A DNA stretch of 64,000 nucleotides from Bradyrhizobium aeschynomenes (lineage in GTDB: Bacteria; Pseudomonadota; Alphaproteobacteria; Rhizobiales; Xanthobacteraceae), in contig NZ_JABFDM010000006.1 of assembly GCF_013178945.1 (NCBI RefSeq), forward strand, positions 248,001 through 312,000, written 5' to 3'. The notes beneath the pieces were generated by a model. It ran no database searches and was not told where the DNA came from. It saw only the letters and a program-made list of their open reading frames with translations. The position numbers and the translations under genes are program-made. Shown here one piece after another: positions 49,437 through 57,780 of this stretch. Position 1 is the stretch's first letter. Each line of letters opens with the position of its first letter.

Positions 49437-50684
49437 ATGGAGAAGTCGATTGGCATCGTCGGCGCGGGCATCGGCGGACTGCATCTCGCACTCTATCTGC
49501 AGAAGCACGGCATTCAGGCCACCGTCCTGACCGACCGCGAGCCCGAGCAATATGCTGCAACGCGGCTGATGAACACCGTGGCGCATCACGGCATCACGGT
49601 GGCGCGCGAGACCGAGCTGGGCGTGAACCACTGGGACGATCCCGAATTCGTCTATCACCACCACGATCACTTCTTCAATTTCCCGGGCAGCCCCCTACTC
49701 TTTCGCGGCGCGTTCAAGCAACCGAGCCGCGCGGTCGACTACCGGATCTATTTGCCGGCGCTGATGAAGGATTTCGAGGATCGCGGCGGCTCCATCGAAT
49801 ATGCCAGCATCCAGGACGACGACATTCCGGCGCTGGTGGCACGGTTCGATCTGCTGGTGGTGTCGACCGGCAAGGGTGCGCTCGGGCGGATGTTCAGCCA
49901 CCGGCCGGAGCTGTCGCCCTACAACCAGCCGCAACGCCTGCTCTGCGTCGGCCTCTATGACGGCGTCGATCACGGCAGCCCGGACGGCGACGATCCGCGC
50001 GGCGTGACGCTGTCGGTCTCGCCCGGGCATGGCGAGATGATCGTGATCCCGACGCTGACATTCGGCGGCATGAAGACGGCGCTGCTGATGGAGAACATTC
50101 CCGGCGGCGACATGGCCGATCTCGTGTCGCTCAACTACGATGCCGATCCCACAGCGTTCCGGCAGACGATGCTCGACAAGCTCGAGAAGCATCATCCGCA
50201 CACCTATAACAAAATCGACACGCACCGCTTCGACCTGCAGCCGCTGGACCTGTTGCAGGGCGCGGTCGTGCCGACGGTGCGGCGCTCGTCGGTCAGCTTC
50301 GACGACGGCAAGATCGCGCTCGCGCTCGGCGACGTGCATTCGGTGGTCGATCCGATGATGGGCCAGGGCGCCAACATGGCCTCCTATGCGGCGTTCGAGC
50401 TCGGCAAGGCGATCGTGGACGCCGTGGCGTTCGATGACCGCTTCGTCGAGACGGTCGATCGCGCCCGCGAGAACCGCGTGCTCGCCGCGGCGCGCTGGAC
50501 CAATCTGATGCTGCAGCCGCCGTCGGAGGCGATGGGTCGCCTGATCTTCACGATGGCGCAGAACCGCGCGCTGTGCGACGAGTTCACCGACAATTTCAAC
50601 TATCCGGAGCGGCAATGGGACCGGCTCGCGAGCGACCGGCGCATTCATGCCTGGATCGACGAGCGAACGCCGCTCGCAGCGTGA
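49437..50684 (+). CDS. styA: Styrene/indole-type flavoprotein monooxygenase, oxygenase subunit
   Basis: A 415-residue FAD-binding oxygenase of the StyA family, which uses reduced FAD from a separate reductase to epoxidise styrene or indole. Motifs: IGIVGAGIGGLHLALYLQKHG (FAD dinucleotide fold), LLVVSTGKGALGRMF, LALGDVHSVVDPMMGQGANMAS (second FAD motif). Length equals that of known StyA. The flavin reductase gene starts 21 bases downstream. The real substrate (styrene, indole or another aryl alkene) is not proven. Divergent from lysR. Confidence 0.85.
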   Translation: MEKSIGIVGAGIGGLHLALYLQKHGIQATVLTDREPEQYAATRLMNTVAHHGITVARETELGVNHWDDPEFVYHHHDHFFNFPGSPLLFRGAFKQPSRAVDYRIYLPALMKDFEDRGGSIEYASIQDDDIPALVARFDLLVVSTGKGALGRMFSHRPELSPYNQPQRLLCVGLYDGVDHGSPDGDDPRGVTLSVSPGHGEMIVIPTLTFGGMKTALLMENIPGGDMADLVSLNYDADPTAFRQTMLDKLEKHHPHTYNKIDTHRFDLQPLDLLQGAVVPTVRRSSVSFDDGKIALALGDVHSVVDPMMGQGANMASYAAFELGKAIVDAVAFDDRFVETVDRARENRVLAAARWTNLMLQPPSEAMGRLIFTMAQNRALCDEFTDNFNYPERQWDRLASDRRIHAWIDERTPLAA

Positions 50685-50705
50685 CATCGCAGCGGAGCAG
50701 CTGAC

Positions 50706-51233
50706 ATGAGCCATCATGCCGACCCGGCCAGTTTTCGCGCAGCCGCCTCGCGGTTCTCCACCGGAGTGACCGTGGTGACGAGCAGCGATCCCGACGGTGC
50801 GCCGGTCGGCATGACCGCCAACAGCTTCACCACCGTCTCGATGCAACCGCCGACGGTGCTGGTGTCGCTGAAGCGAGGCCGCACCTGGCAGGCGGTGAGC
50901 ACGTCGGGCCGATACGCGGTCAACGTGCTCGCGGCAAGCGATGTCGCGATATGCCGGCATTTCGCAGGGGCGCCACTGGCACAAGGCGCGCTCGCCTTGG
51001 ATGAACGCGGCGGCTTCTTCCTGCTGCCGCAGGCCATCGCGCAATTCGGCTGCGAGGTGGTCAATGCGGTCGAGATCGCCGACCACACGCTGTTCATCGG
51101 CGAGGTGCGCTGGTGCCGGCACCAGGACGGCCTGCCGCTGGCGTTCTACGCCAGCTGCTTCCGCAACGGACTGGGTGCGGAGATCAGGCCAAGCGAAGCA
51201 CTGGCGTATCCGGCGGAGGGATGGACGCTTTGA
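50706..51233 (+). CDS. styB: Flavin reductase of the two-component monooxygenase (StyB-like)
   Basis: A 175-residue NAD(P)H:FAD reductase of the flavin-reductase-like (HpaC/StyB) family. Signature: FRAAASRFSTGVTVVTSSDPDGAPVGMTANSFTTVSMQPPTVLVSLKRGR; C-terminal phrase HTLFIGEVRWC. It supplies FADH2 to the oxygenase encoded just upstream. The pair forms an operon. Confidence 0.85.
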   Translation: MSHHADPASFRAAASRFSTGVTVVTSSDPDGAPVGMTANSFTTVSMQPPTVLVSLKRGRTWQAVSTSGRYAVNVLAASDVAICRHFAGAPLAQGALALDERGGFFLLPQAIAQFGCEVVNAVEIADHTLFIGEVRWCRHQDGLPLAFYASCFRNGLGAEIRPSEALAYPAEGWTL

Positions 51234-51263
51234 GCGCTGCGCCCTTGCCGCACGACGCAGCGG

Positions 51264-51941
51264 CTACGCCGCCCGTTTCAACATATATGCATCATGCCGC
51301 ACGAGGAACGCGCGAAGCAGATCCGGATAGTCGGCGCTGACCGCGGTCCTCACGCTGGGACGCCGCGCGAGCTGATCGCGCCACGTCCGAACCTTGGGCG
51401 TCCCGGCAAAGATGCCGAGATCGCCAACCGCATCGAACACATCGAAGTAGCGGAAGATCGGCGCGAACACCGCATCGACCAGGCTGAACTGCGCGCCGGC
51501 AAAATGAGGCCCCTCGCCCAACGCGGCCTCGACGCGCGCGAATTTGGCCGCCAGCGCCTCGCGCTTGGCGGCGAACACCGCCGCGTCCTGCGTCGTCTCC
51601 AGGCCCCAGAGATCGCCAAGGATCGCCGAGCCGAACTCCATCCAGGCGCGGTGCTGCGCGCGGGCGAGCGCGTCCTCCGGATGCAGCCTGGCGCCGGTCC
51701 GGGTGTCCTCGATGTACTCGCAGATCACGTTGCTCTCGAACAGCGCCACCTCGCCTTGCGCCGTGGGCACGACCAGCACCGGCACCTTGCCGAGCGGCGA
51801 GAGCTTCAGGAACCAGTCGGGCTTGTCGGCGAGATCGATATCGATCCGCTCGAATTCTATGCCCTTCTCGGTCAGCGCGATCACCGCGCGTTGCACATAG
51901 GGGCAGAGCTTGTGGCTGATCAGCTTCAGGACGGGCGCCAT
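51264..51941 (-). CDS. Glutathione S-transferase family protein
   Basis: A 225-residue GST. The thioredoxin-like N-terminal domain has LKLISHKLCPYVQRAVIALTEKG, with Cys and Pro at the glutathione site, and the VPVLVVPTAQGEVALFESNVICEYIEDT cis-Pro/ES motif. The rest is the alpha-helical C-terminal domain (FSLVDAVFAPIFRYFDVFD). Its upstream gap holds three palindromes (51956-52019), so it is probably regulated. Convergent with the styB gene. Role: detoxification or thiol transfer; substrate unknown. Confidence 0.87.
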   Translation of the reverse strand: MAPVLKLISHKLCPYVQRAVIALTEKGIEFERIDIDLADKPDWFLKLSPLGKVPVLVVPTAQGEVALFESNVICEYIEDTRTGARLHPEDALARAQHRAWMEFGSAILGDLWGLETTQDAAVFAAKREALAAKFARVEAALGEGPHFAGAQFSLVDAVFAPIFRYFDVFDAVGDLGIFAGTPKVRTWRDQLARRPSVRTAVSADYPDLLRAFLVRHDAYMLKRAA

Positions 51942-51955
51942 GACATCCTCGGCAG

Positions 51956-52019
51956 TTTAATGCAGATGCATTAAACTAGATGCAAATGCATGAAGCTGTC
52001 AAGGTGAATGCAGATGCAT
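51956..52019. promoter_or_regulatory. Triple ATGCA-NN-TGCAT palindromes upstream of the GST gene
   Basis: Three sites of the form ATGCA-NA-TGCAT begin at 51960, 51980 and 52008. The first is extended to the 20-base palindrome TTTAATGCAGATGCATTAAA (51956-51975). They lie 15-78 bases upstream of the GST start and reach the end of anmK. MarR-type regulators often bind such sites; no regulator gene is adjacent. Confidence 0.7.
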
Positions 52020-52022
52020 CGA

Positions 52023-53126
52023 TCAGGGCCGTGCGATCACCCCGCCGGTCATCGGGAATGGCACGCCCGTGGTGGTGGGATAGCTCAGCGGCAGGCCCTT
52101 CATGCCGCGCACGGCAAGGAAACCGAACGCCTGGGCCTCGATCGCATCCGCCGACCAGCCGAGCGCATCGGCCGATTCGACGCTGGCCGGCGCCACGCGC
52201 TGCCGCAGCATCCGCATCATGGTGTGGTTGCGGGCGCCGCCGCCACAGACGATCCAGCTCGCCGGCGGCTTCGGCAACAGGGGAGCGATGCGGGCGATGG
52301 CCGCGGCCGTGAACGCGGTCAAGGTCGCCGCCCCGTCGGCCGGCGACGCGTCGCCCAGCCGCAGGGCGGCGAAGTCGTTGCGGTCGAGCGATTTCGGCGG
52401 CGGCAACGCGAAGAAGGGCAACGCCAGCGCGCCGGCAATCCACGCCTCGTCCGGGGTGCCCTGCTCCGCCACGCGGCCGTCCTGGTCGAAGGCCTGACCG
52501 GTCGTGCGGTGCATGAAGTCGTCGAGCAGTGCATTGCCCGGACCGGTGTCGCAGGCGATCAGCACGTCGTCGCCGTCGATATAGGTGATGTTGGAGACGC
52601 CGCCGATATTGACGACGGCGATCGGCCCCGGGCGGGACAGCGACTGCGCCAGGGCACGGTGATAGACCGGCACCAGCGGCGCGCCCTGCCCGCCGAAATC
52701 GACGTCCGCGGCGCGGAAATCATGCATCACCGGGATGTGGACGGCCTTGGCGAGGGCAGCCGCGTCGCCGATCTGCACGGTCAGGCGGCGCTCGGGGCGG
52801 TGCAGCACGGTCTGGCCATGAAAGCCGACGATGTCGATGTCCTCCGGCATGAGCCGGTTCTGGGCGAGGAAGGCCGCGATCGCCTCGGCATGCGCCGCCG
52901 TCACCACATGCTCCGCGTCACGCACCCGGCCGGGCCGCGCCTCGCGCTGCTCGATCTGCACCGCGTCCGCAAGCGCCTCGCGCAGCAGGCTCCGCTCGGC
53001 GGCCGTGTAGGCCCGGTAACCCGACGGGCCGAGCGCCTTGATCTGCCGCCCGTCGGTCTCGATCATGGCCACGTCCACCCCGTCGAGCGAGGTGCCACTC
53101 ATGAGGCCAAGTGCGGTCAGAATCAT
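52023..53126 (-). CDS. anmK: AnmK, 1,6-anhydro-N-acetylmuramic acid kinase
   Basis: A 367-residue sugar kinase that opens and phosphorylates anhydroMurNAc to MurNAc-6-phosphate in wall recycling. Motifs: ALGLMSGTSLDGVDVAMIE, VGFHGQTVLHRP, HDFRAADVDFGGQGAPLVP, VNIGGVSNITYI, ACDTGPGNALLDDF and IVCGGGARNHTMM. The start at 53126 opens with the usual MILTALGLMSGTS. Divergent from tyrS. It complements NagZ and the lytic transglycosylase in this window. Confidence 0.95.
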   Translation of the reverse strand: MILTALGLMSGTSLDGVDVAMIETDGRQIKALGPSGYRAYTAAERSLLREALADAVQIEQREARPGRVRDAEHVVTAAHAEAIAAFLAQNRLMPEDIDIVGFHGQTVLHRPERRLTVQIGDAAALAKAVHIPVMHDFRAADVDFGGQGAPLVPVYHRALAQSLSRPGPIAVVNIGGVSNITYIDGDDVLIACDTGPGNALLDDFMHRTTGQAFDQDGRVAEQGTPDEAWIAGALALPFFALPPPKSLDRNDFAALRLGDASPADGAATLTAFTAAAIARIAPLLPKPPASWIVCGGGARNHTMMRMLRQRVAPASVESADALGWSADAIEAQAFGFLAVRGMKGLPLSYPTTTGVPFPMTGGVIARP

Positions 53127-53322
53127 TGCAGTCGAACCCGAAAATCCTGGCCTCGCCTGGAAGTGCGGCTGATTTGAGGTCCCGCCGACGCCTTGCACAT
53201 GACCTTGTACAAGCCCGGCGCGTCCTATAATGCCACAACGCCCGGACCGGCGGCAGCCGCTGTCCCGCACCCGGCCGCGACAAGCGGCCAATACCGTAAA
53301 CAAATGCTCAGAGTCGCGGACA

Positions 53323-54576
53323 ATGACTGGCTTCAAGTCTGATTTCCTGAACGTGCTGCAGAGCCGCGGGTTCATTCATCAGTGCTCGGATTTCGAGGGC
53401 CTGGATGCCCTCGCCGCCAAGGGCCAGGCGACCGCCTATGTCGGCTATGACTGCACCGCGCGCTCGCTGCACATCGGCAACTTCCTGACCATGATGATGC
53501 TGTACTGGCTGCAACAGACCGGGAACAAGCCGATCACCCTGATGGGCGGCGGCACCACGATGGTCGGCGACCCCTCCGGCAAGGACGAGACCCGCGCCAT
53601 GCGCACGGTCGAGGAGATCGAGGCCAACAAGGCCTCGATCCGCGGCGTGTTCGCCAAGGTGCTGCGCTATGGCGACGGCGCCACCGACGCCATCATGCTC
53701 GACAATGCCGAATGGCTGACCAAGCTCAACTGGATCGAGATGCTGCGCGACATCGGCCGGCACTTCTCGGTCAACCGCATGCTGACCATGGACTCCGTCC
53801 GCCTGCGCCTGGAGCGCGAGCAGGAGATGAGCTTCATCGAGTTCAACTACATGGTCTGCCAGGCCTACGACTTCGTCGAGCTGGCGCGCCGCACCGGCTG
53901 CCGGCTGCAGATGGGCGGCTCCGACCAGTGGGGCAACATCGTCAACGGTGTCGAGCTCGGCCGCCGCATGGGCACCGAGCAGCTGTTCGCGCTGACCACG
54001 CCGCTCCTGACCACCGCCTCCGGCGCCAAGATGGGCAAGACCGCGCAGGGCGCGATCTGGCTCAATGCCGACCAGTGCAGCCCGTATGATTTCTGGCAGT
54101 ACTGGCGCAACACCGAGGACGCCGACGTCAGCAAGTTTCTCAAGCTGTTCACGACCCTGCCGCTGGCCGAGATCGAGAAACTCGGCGCGCTTGAGGGAGC
54201 CGAGATCAACGAGGCCAAGAAGGCGCTCGCGGATGCAGCGACGACCTTGCTGCACGGCGAGGAAGCCGCGCGCATGGCGGCGGAGACGGCGCGTCGCACC
54301 TTCGAGGAAGGCGCCATCGCCGAGAACCTGCCGACGGTCGAGGTCACCAAGGCCGAGCTCGACGCCGGCCTCGGCGTGCTCAACGCCTTCGTCAAGGCCG
54401 GCCTCGTCGCCTCCAACGGCGAGGCACGGCGCCAGATCAAGGGCGGCGGCCTGCGCGTCAATGACGTCGCCGTCACCGACGAGAAGATGGCGCTGACGGC
54501 GACAGAGCTGACCAGCGAGGGCGTGATCAAGCTGTCGCTCGGCAAGAAGCGCCACGTGCTGGTCAAGCCTGCATAG
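53323..54576 (+). CDS. tyrS: Tyrosyl-tRNA synthetase
   Basis: A 417-residue class I synthetase. The HIGH-like motif is SLHIGNFLTMMMLYWLQ; the tyrosine site YVGYDCTA; the KMSKS-like motif KMGKTAQGA. The C-terminal S4 RNA-binding domain has ASNGEARRQIKGGGLRVNDVAV. The start at 53323 (MTGFKSDFLNVLQSRGFIHQ) is standard. Confidence 0.96.
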   Translation: MTGFKSDFLNVLQSRGFIHQCSDFEGLDALAAKGQATAYVGYDCTARSLHIGNFLTMMMLYWLQQTGNKPITLMGGGTTMVGDPSGKDETRAMRTVEEIEANKASIRGVFAKVLRYGDGATDAIMLDNAEWLTKLNWIEMLRDIGRHFSVNRMLTMDSVRLRLEREQEMSFIEFNYMVCQAYDFVELARRTGCRLQMGGSDQWGNIVNGVELGRRMGTEQLFALTTPLLTTASGAKMGKTAQGAIWLNADQCSPYDFWQYWRNTEDADVSKFLKLFTTLPLAEIEKLGALEGAEINEAKKALADAATTLLHGEEAARMAAETARRTFEEGAIAENLPTVEVTKAELDAGLGVLNAFVKAGLVASNGEARRQIKGGGLRVNDVAVTDEKMALTATELTSEGVIKLSLGKKRHVLVKPA

Positions 54577-54590
54577 CCGCATTCGGTTTT

Positions 54591-54632
54591 GCCCGCTTGT
54601 CAGGGAACGCCGGAAGGCGCTCCCTGGCGGGC
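54591..54632 (+). promoter_or_regulatory. Long hairpin between tyrS and the MFS gene
   Basis: CAGGGAACGCC and GGCGCTCCCTG (G-T pair tolerated) pair around GGAA. The outer arms GCCCGC (54591-54596) and GCGGGC (54627-54632) pair as well, with TTGT bulged. The stem ends directly at the likely MFS start codon (54633). There is no T-run, so attenuation or control of translation is as likely as termination. Confidence 0.5.
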
Positions 54633-55895
54633 ATGACGACCAGCGCGCCGCCAGAGCCTGCGCAAACCGAGGAGACGCCGACCCCGTCGCCCAAGGCGGG
54701 GCGCACGGCGTTCGTCGTGCTCGGCCTGTGCTTTGCGCTGTCAGTGCTCGGGCGCGGGCTCGGCGAGAGCTTCACCGTCTTTCTCAAGCCAATCTCCGAC
54801 GGCTTTGGCTGGGACCGCTCTGAGATCGTCTCGATCTATTCGCTGACAGCGCTCGCCGGCGGCCTCGCTGCGCCGCTGATCGGGCGGCTGTTCGATCACT
54901 CCGGACCACGCGCCGTCTTTGCGCTCGGCCTGCTGCTGCTGGGCTCGGCCTTCACCGCGGCCGCGCATGCGCAGGCGCTGTGGCAGTTCCAGCTCAGCAT
55001 CGGCCTGTGCGTCGGCATCGGCATCGCGCTGATCGGCAACGTGCCCAACTCGATCCTGCTGGGGCGCTGGTTCGGCAAGAAGCTGCCGACAGCGATGGCG
55101 GTGATCTATTCAGCGACCGGCGCCGGCGTGCTGATCCTGCTGCCGGGCTCTCAGCTCCTGATCGAGGCCATCGGCTGGCGCAGCGCCTATCAACTGTTCG
55201 GCGCCGTCGTGTTCATCCTGCTGGTGCCGCTGGCGCTGCTACCATGGCGGCTGTTTGCCGCCGGCGCGCCTCACATCACCAAGCCGATCGCCGACGAGTT
55301 CGCCGAGGACGTCTGGACCTTGTCACGTGCGCTGCGTCACCACGCCTTCTGGGCGCTGTTCTCGACCTTCTTCTTCACCGCCGTCGGCATGTATGCGATC
55401 GCGCCGCAGGTCGTCGCCTACCTGATCGATGCCGGCTTTGCGCCGCTGCAGGCCGCGACCGCCTGGGGCTTCTCCGGCGTCGTGCTGCTGTTCGGCATGC
55501 TCGGGGTCTCCGCGCTCGACGGCCTGATCGGACGCAGGCCGTCGGTGCTGTTCTCCTACGCGGTCTCGATCGCGGGCATCCTGATGCTGTGGGCGCTGCA
55601 ATTCTGGCCTAACATCTATCTGCTCACCGGCTTCGTCGTCTGCTTCGGCAGCATGATCGGCTCGCGCGGGCCGCTGCTGTCGGCGACGGCGATGAAGATC
55701 TTCCGCGGCAAGCGGCTGGGGACGATCTATGGCACCATCACGATCGGCAGCGGGCTCGGCTCCGCGCTCGGCTCGTGGAGCGGCGGCGTCATCCACGATC
55801 TCACGCACGGCTATGACGCGGTCATTGTCTTGGCGCTGATCAGCGTCGTGATCGGGATGATTCCGTTCCTCGTCGTCCCCGCACTTCGCACGTAG
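54633..55895 (+). CDS. MFS transporter
   Basis: A 420-residue major facilitator protein with 12 membrane segments. The loop motif between segments 2 and 3 reads GRLFDHSGPRAVFALG, matching the MFS G-x-x-x-D-R pattern loosely, and a long central cytoplasmic loop (PHITKPIADEFAEDVWTLSRALRH) separates the halves. It resembles the monocarboxylate/oxalate-formate antiporter group. Ligand unknown. The start at 54633 abuts a strong hairpin. It follows tyrS by 56 bases. Confidence 0.85.
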   Translation: MTTSAPPEPAQTEETPTPSPKAGRTAFVVLGLCFALSVLGRGLGESFTVFLKPISDGFGWDRSEIVSIYSLTALAGGLAAPLIGRLFDHSGPRAVFALGLLLLGSAFTAAAHAQALWQFQLSIGLCVGIGIALIGNVPNSILLGRWFGKKLPTAMAVIYSATGAGVLILLPGSQLLIEAIGWRSAYQLFGAVVFILLVPLALLPWRLFAAGAPHITKPIADEFAEDVWTLSRALRHHAFWALFSTFFFTAVGMYAIAPQVVAYLIDAGFAPLQAATAWGFSGVVLLFGMLGVSALDGLIGRRPSVLFSYAVSIAGILMLWALQFWPNIYLLTGFVVCFGSMIGSRGPLLSATAMKIFRGKRLGTIYGTITIGSGLGSALGSWSGGVIHDLTHGYDAVIVLALISVVIGMIPFLVVPALRT

Positions 55896-56030
55896 CTGCA
55901 ATCGGCAGCGTTCTGGGGGAACCTCAGCACTTGCTCGTCCACATAGTGGACATCGCCGAGCGATCACGCATTCATGATTAGTAAGCAGCTTGGTGGTAGT
56001 TGTTCGGACAACAAGAACGATGAGGACGCC

Positions 56031-57728
56031 GTGACATTGCTCAGCCACATGAAGTTCCGCACCAAGCTTGCAAGCATGGTGATCCTGGCCATCGCGACGG
56101 TCATCGCCATCGTCGCCGTCGCAGGCTGGCTCAGCCGGGAGCGCATGCTGGAAGACCGCATCACCCAGATGCACACAGCGGTGGACCTCATCTACGGTCT
56201 CGCCGAGACGCTGCAGACCGAGGTCGCGGCAGGAAAACTATCGGTTGACGAGGCCAAGAACAAGTTCCGCTACCTCGCGCGGCGAATGACGTTCAACAAC
56301 GGCCAGGGCTATCCGATCGCCTACAACGCCGCCGACTCGGCGCTGCTGTTGAACGCTGCCAATGAAAAGCTCGAAGGCAAGATCCTCGGTACCAAGGACG
56401 CCAATGGCGTGCTGATCGCCGATGCGCAGATCAAGGCTGCGCAGCAGAAACCCGAAGGCAGCACGACATCCTATCTCTATCCGCGGCCTGGCCAGACCGA
56501 GCCGCTTCGCAAGGTCGTCTTTGTCCGCGCCTTCGCGCCCTGGAACATCGTCATGAGCTACGGGCTCTACGTCGACGACATCGAGGCGGACGTCTATGCC
56601 CTGCTGGTCCGGCTCGCCGGGATCGGCGCGGCGCTGCTCGTGCTGCTCGGCATCCTGTCCTTCATGATCTCGCAGAACGTCGTCGGGGGCCTGCACCGGC
56701 TGAAGGACCGGATGCAGGACATCGCCGGCGGCCGGCTCGAGCAGCCGGTGGCCGAGACGGAACGTGGCGACGAGATCGGTCGCATGGCCGAGACCTTGGA
56801 GGTGCTGCGCAGGACGGCGATCACCGCGCGCACGCTGGAGCAGGAACAGGCAGCCATTAAGCAGCACAGCGAAGCGGAAAAGCGCGCGGCGCTGGTTGCG
56901 ATGGCGGACAGCTTCGACGCCTCCGTCGGCCAGCTCGTTGCGCTGATGGCGTCCGGTGCCGGAGAGCTCGAGGCGACGGCGAAGTCGATGACCGGCACCG
57001 CCGAGAGCACCAATGCGCGCGCCACCGCCGTGAACTCGGCCGCGACGGAGGCGAGCTCGCGTGTTCAGACGGTCGCCACCGCCGCCGAGGAATTGACCTC
57101 GTCGATCACGGAGATCAGCCGTCAGGTCGCCCAGTCCGCCGAGGTCACTGGACGTGCGGTCGAAAGCGCGCGTCATACCGACGGGATCGTCCGCGCGCTG
57201 GCGGACGGCGCCAAGCAGATCGAGCACGTCGCCGAGTTAATCTCGAGCATCGCTGGCCAGACCAACCTGCTGGCGCTCAACGCCACGATCGAAGCCGCAC
57301 GCGCCGGCGAAGCCGGACGCGGCTTTGCCGTGGTCGCGGCGGAGGTGAAGAGCCTGGCCAGCCAGACGGCGCAGGCCACGCAGGAGATCGGCGACCGCAT
57401 CGCCCAGATCCAGAACGCGACGCGGGAAGCAGTCGGTGCGCTCGACGGCATCACCCTGACCATCGAGGAGGTGTCCGCGATCGCGGCCACGATCGGATCG
57501 GCGATCGAGGAACAGGGAACGGCGACCGCGGAGATCGCGCGCAACGTCACCCAGACGGCGCAGGCCACCCGCGAAGTCACCGCCAACATCGGCGGCGTCT
57601 CGACCGCGGCCCATGAGACCGGGAGCGCCGCCGGCCACGTCCTGATCGCCGCCGGCAATCTCTCCAAGCAGGCCGAGCAACTCTCCCGCGAGGTCGACAC
57701 CTTCCTTGCGGGCGTCAGAGCGGCCTGA
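56031..57728 (+). CDS. Methyl-accepting chemotaxis protein (Cache sensor)
   Basis: A 565-residue receptor. It has an N-terminal membrane segment (LASMVILAIATVIAIVAVAGWL), a periplasmic single-Cache domain (about 45-170; NKFRYLARRMTFNNGQGYPIAYN, PWNIVMSYGLYVDDIEAD), a second membrane segment (LAGIGAALLVLLGILSFMI), a HAMP domain, and a cytoplasmic signalling domain with the conserved tip IAGQTNLLALNATIEAARAGEAGRGFAVVAAEVKSLA. GTG 56031 with GAGGA at 6 bases is the favoured start; ATG 55974 would add 19 residues. No che genes are adjacent; the ligand is probably a small organic acid, as for other Cache_2 receptors. Confidence 0.9.
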   Translation: MTLLSHMKFRTKLASMVILAIATVIAIVAVAGWLSRERMLEDRITQMHTAVDLIYGLAETLQTEVAAGKLSVDEAKNKFRYLARRMTFNNGQGYPIAYNAADSALLLNAANEKLEGKILGTKDANGVLIADAQIKAAQQKPEGSTTSYLYPRPGQTEPLRKVVFVRAFAPWNIVMSYGLYVDDIEADVYALLVRLAGIGAALLVLLGILSFMISQNVVGGLHRLKDRMQDIAGGRLEQPVAETERGDEIGRMAETLEVLRRTAITARTLEQEQAAIKQHSEAEKRAALVAMADSFDASVGQLVALMASGAGELEATAKSMTGTAESTNARATAVNSAATEASSRVQTVATAAEELTSSITEISRQVAQSAEVTGRAVESARHTDGIVRALADGAKQIEHVAELISSIAGQTNLLALNATIEAARAGEAGRGFAVVAAEVKSLASQTAQATQEIGDRIAQIQNATREAVGALDGITLTIEEVSAIAATIGSAIEEQGTATAEIARNVTQTAQATREVTANIGGVSTAAHETGSAAGHVLIAAGNLSKQAEQLSREVDTFLAGVRAA

Positions 57729-57780
57729 TTGCTTCGATCCGCTCTAGTGGGCGTCGCCGAACCCCGACGGCCTGCGCGCC

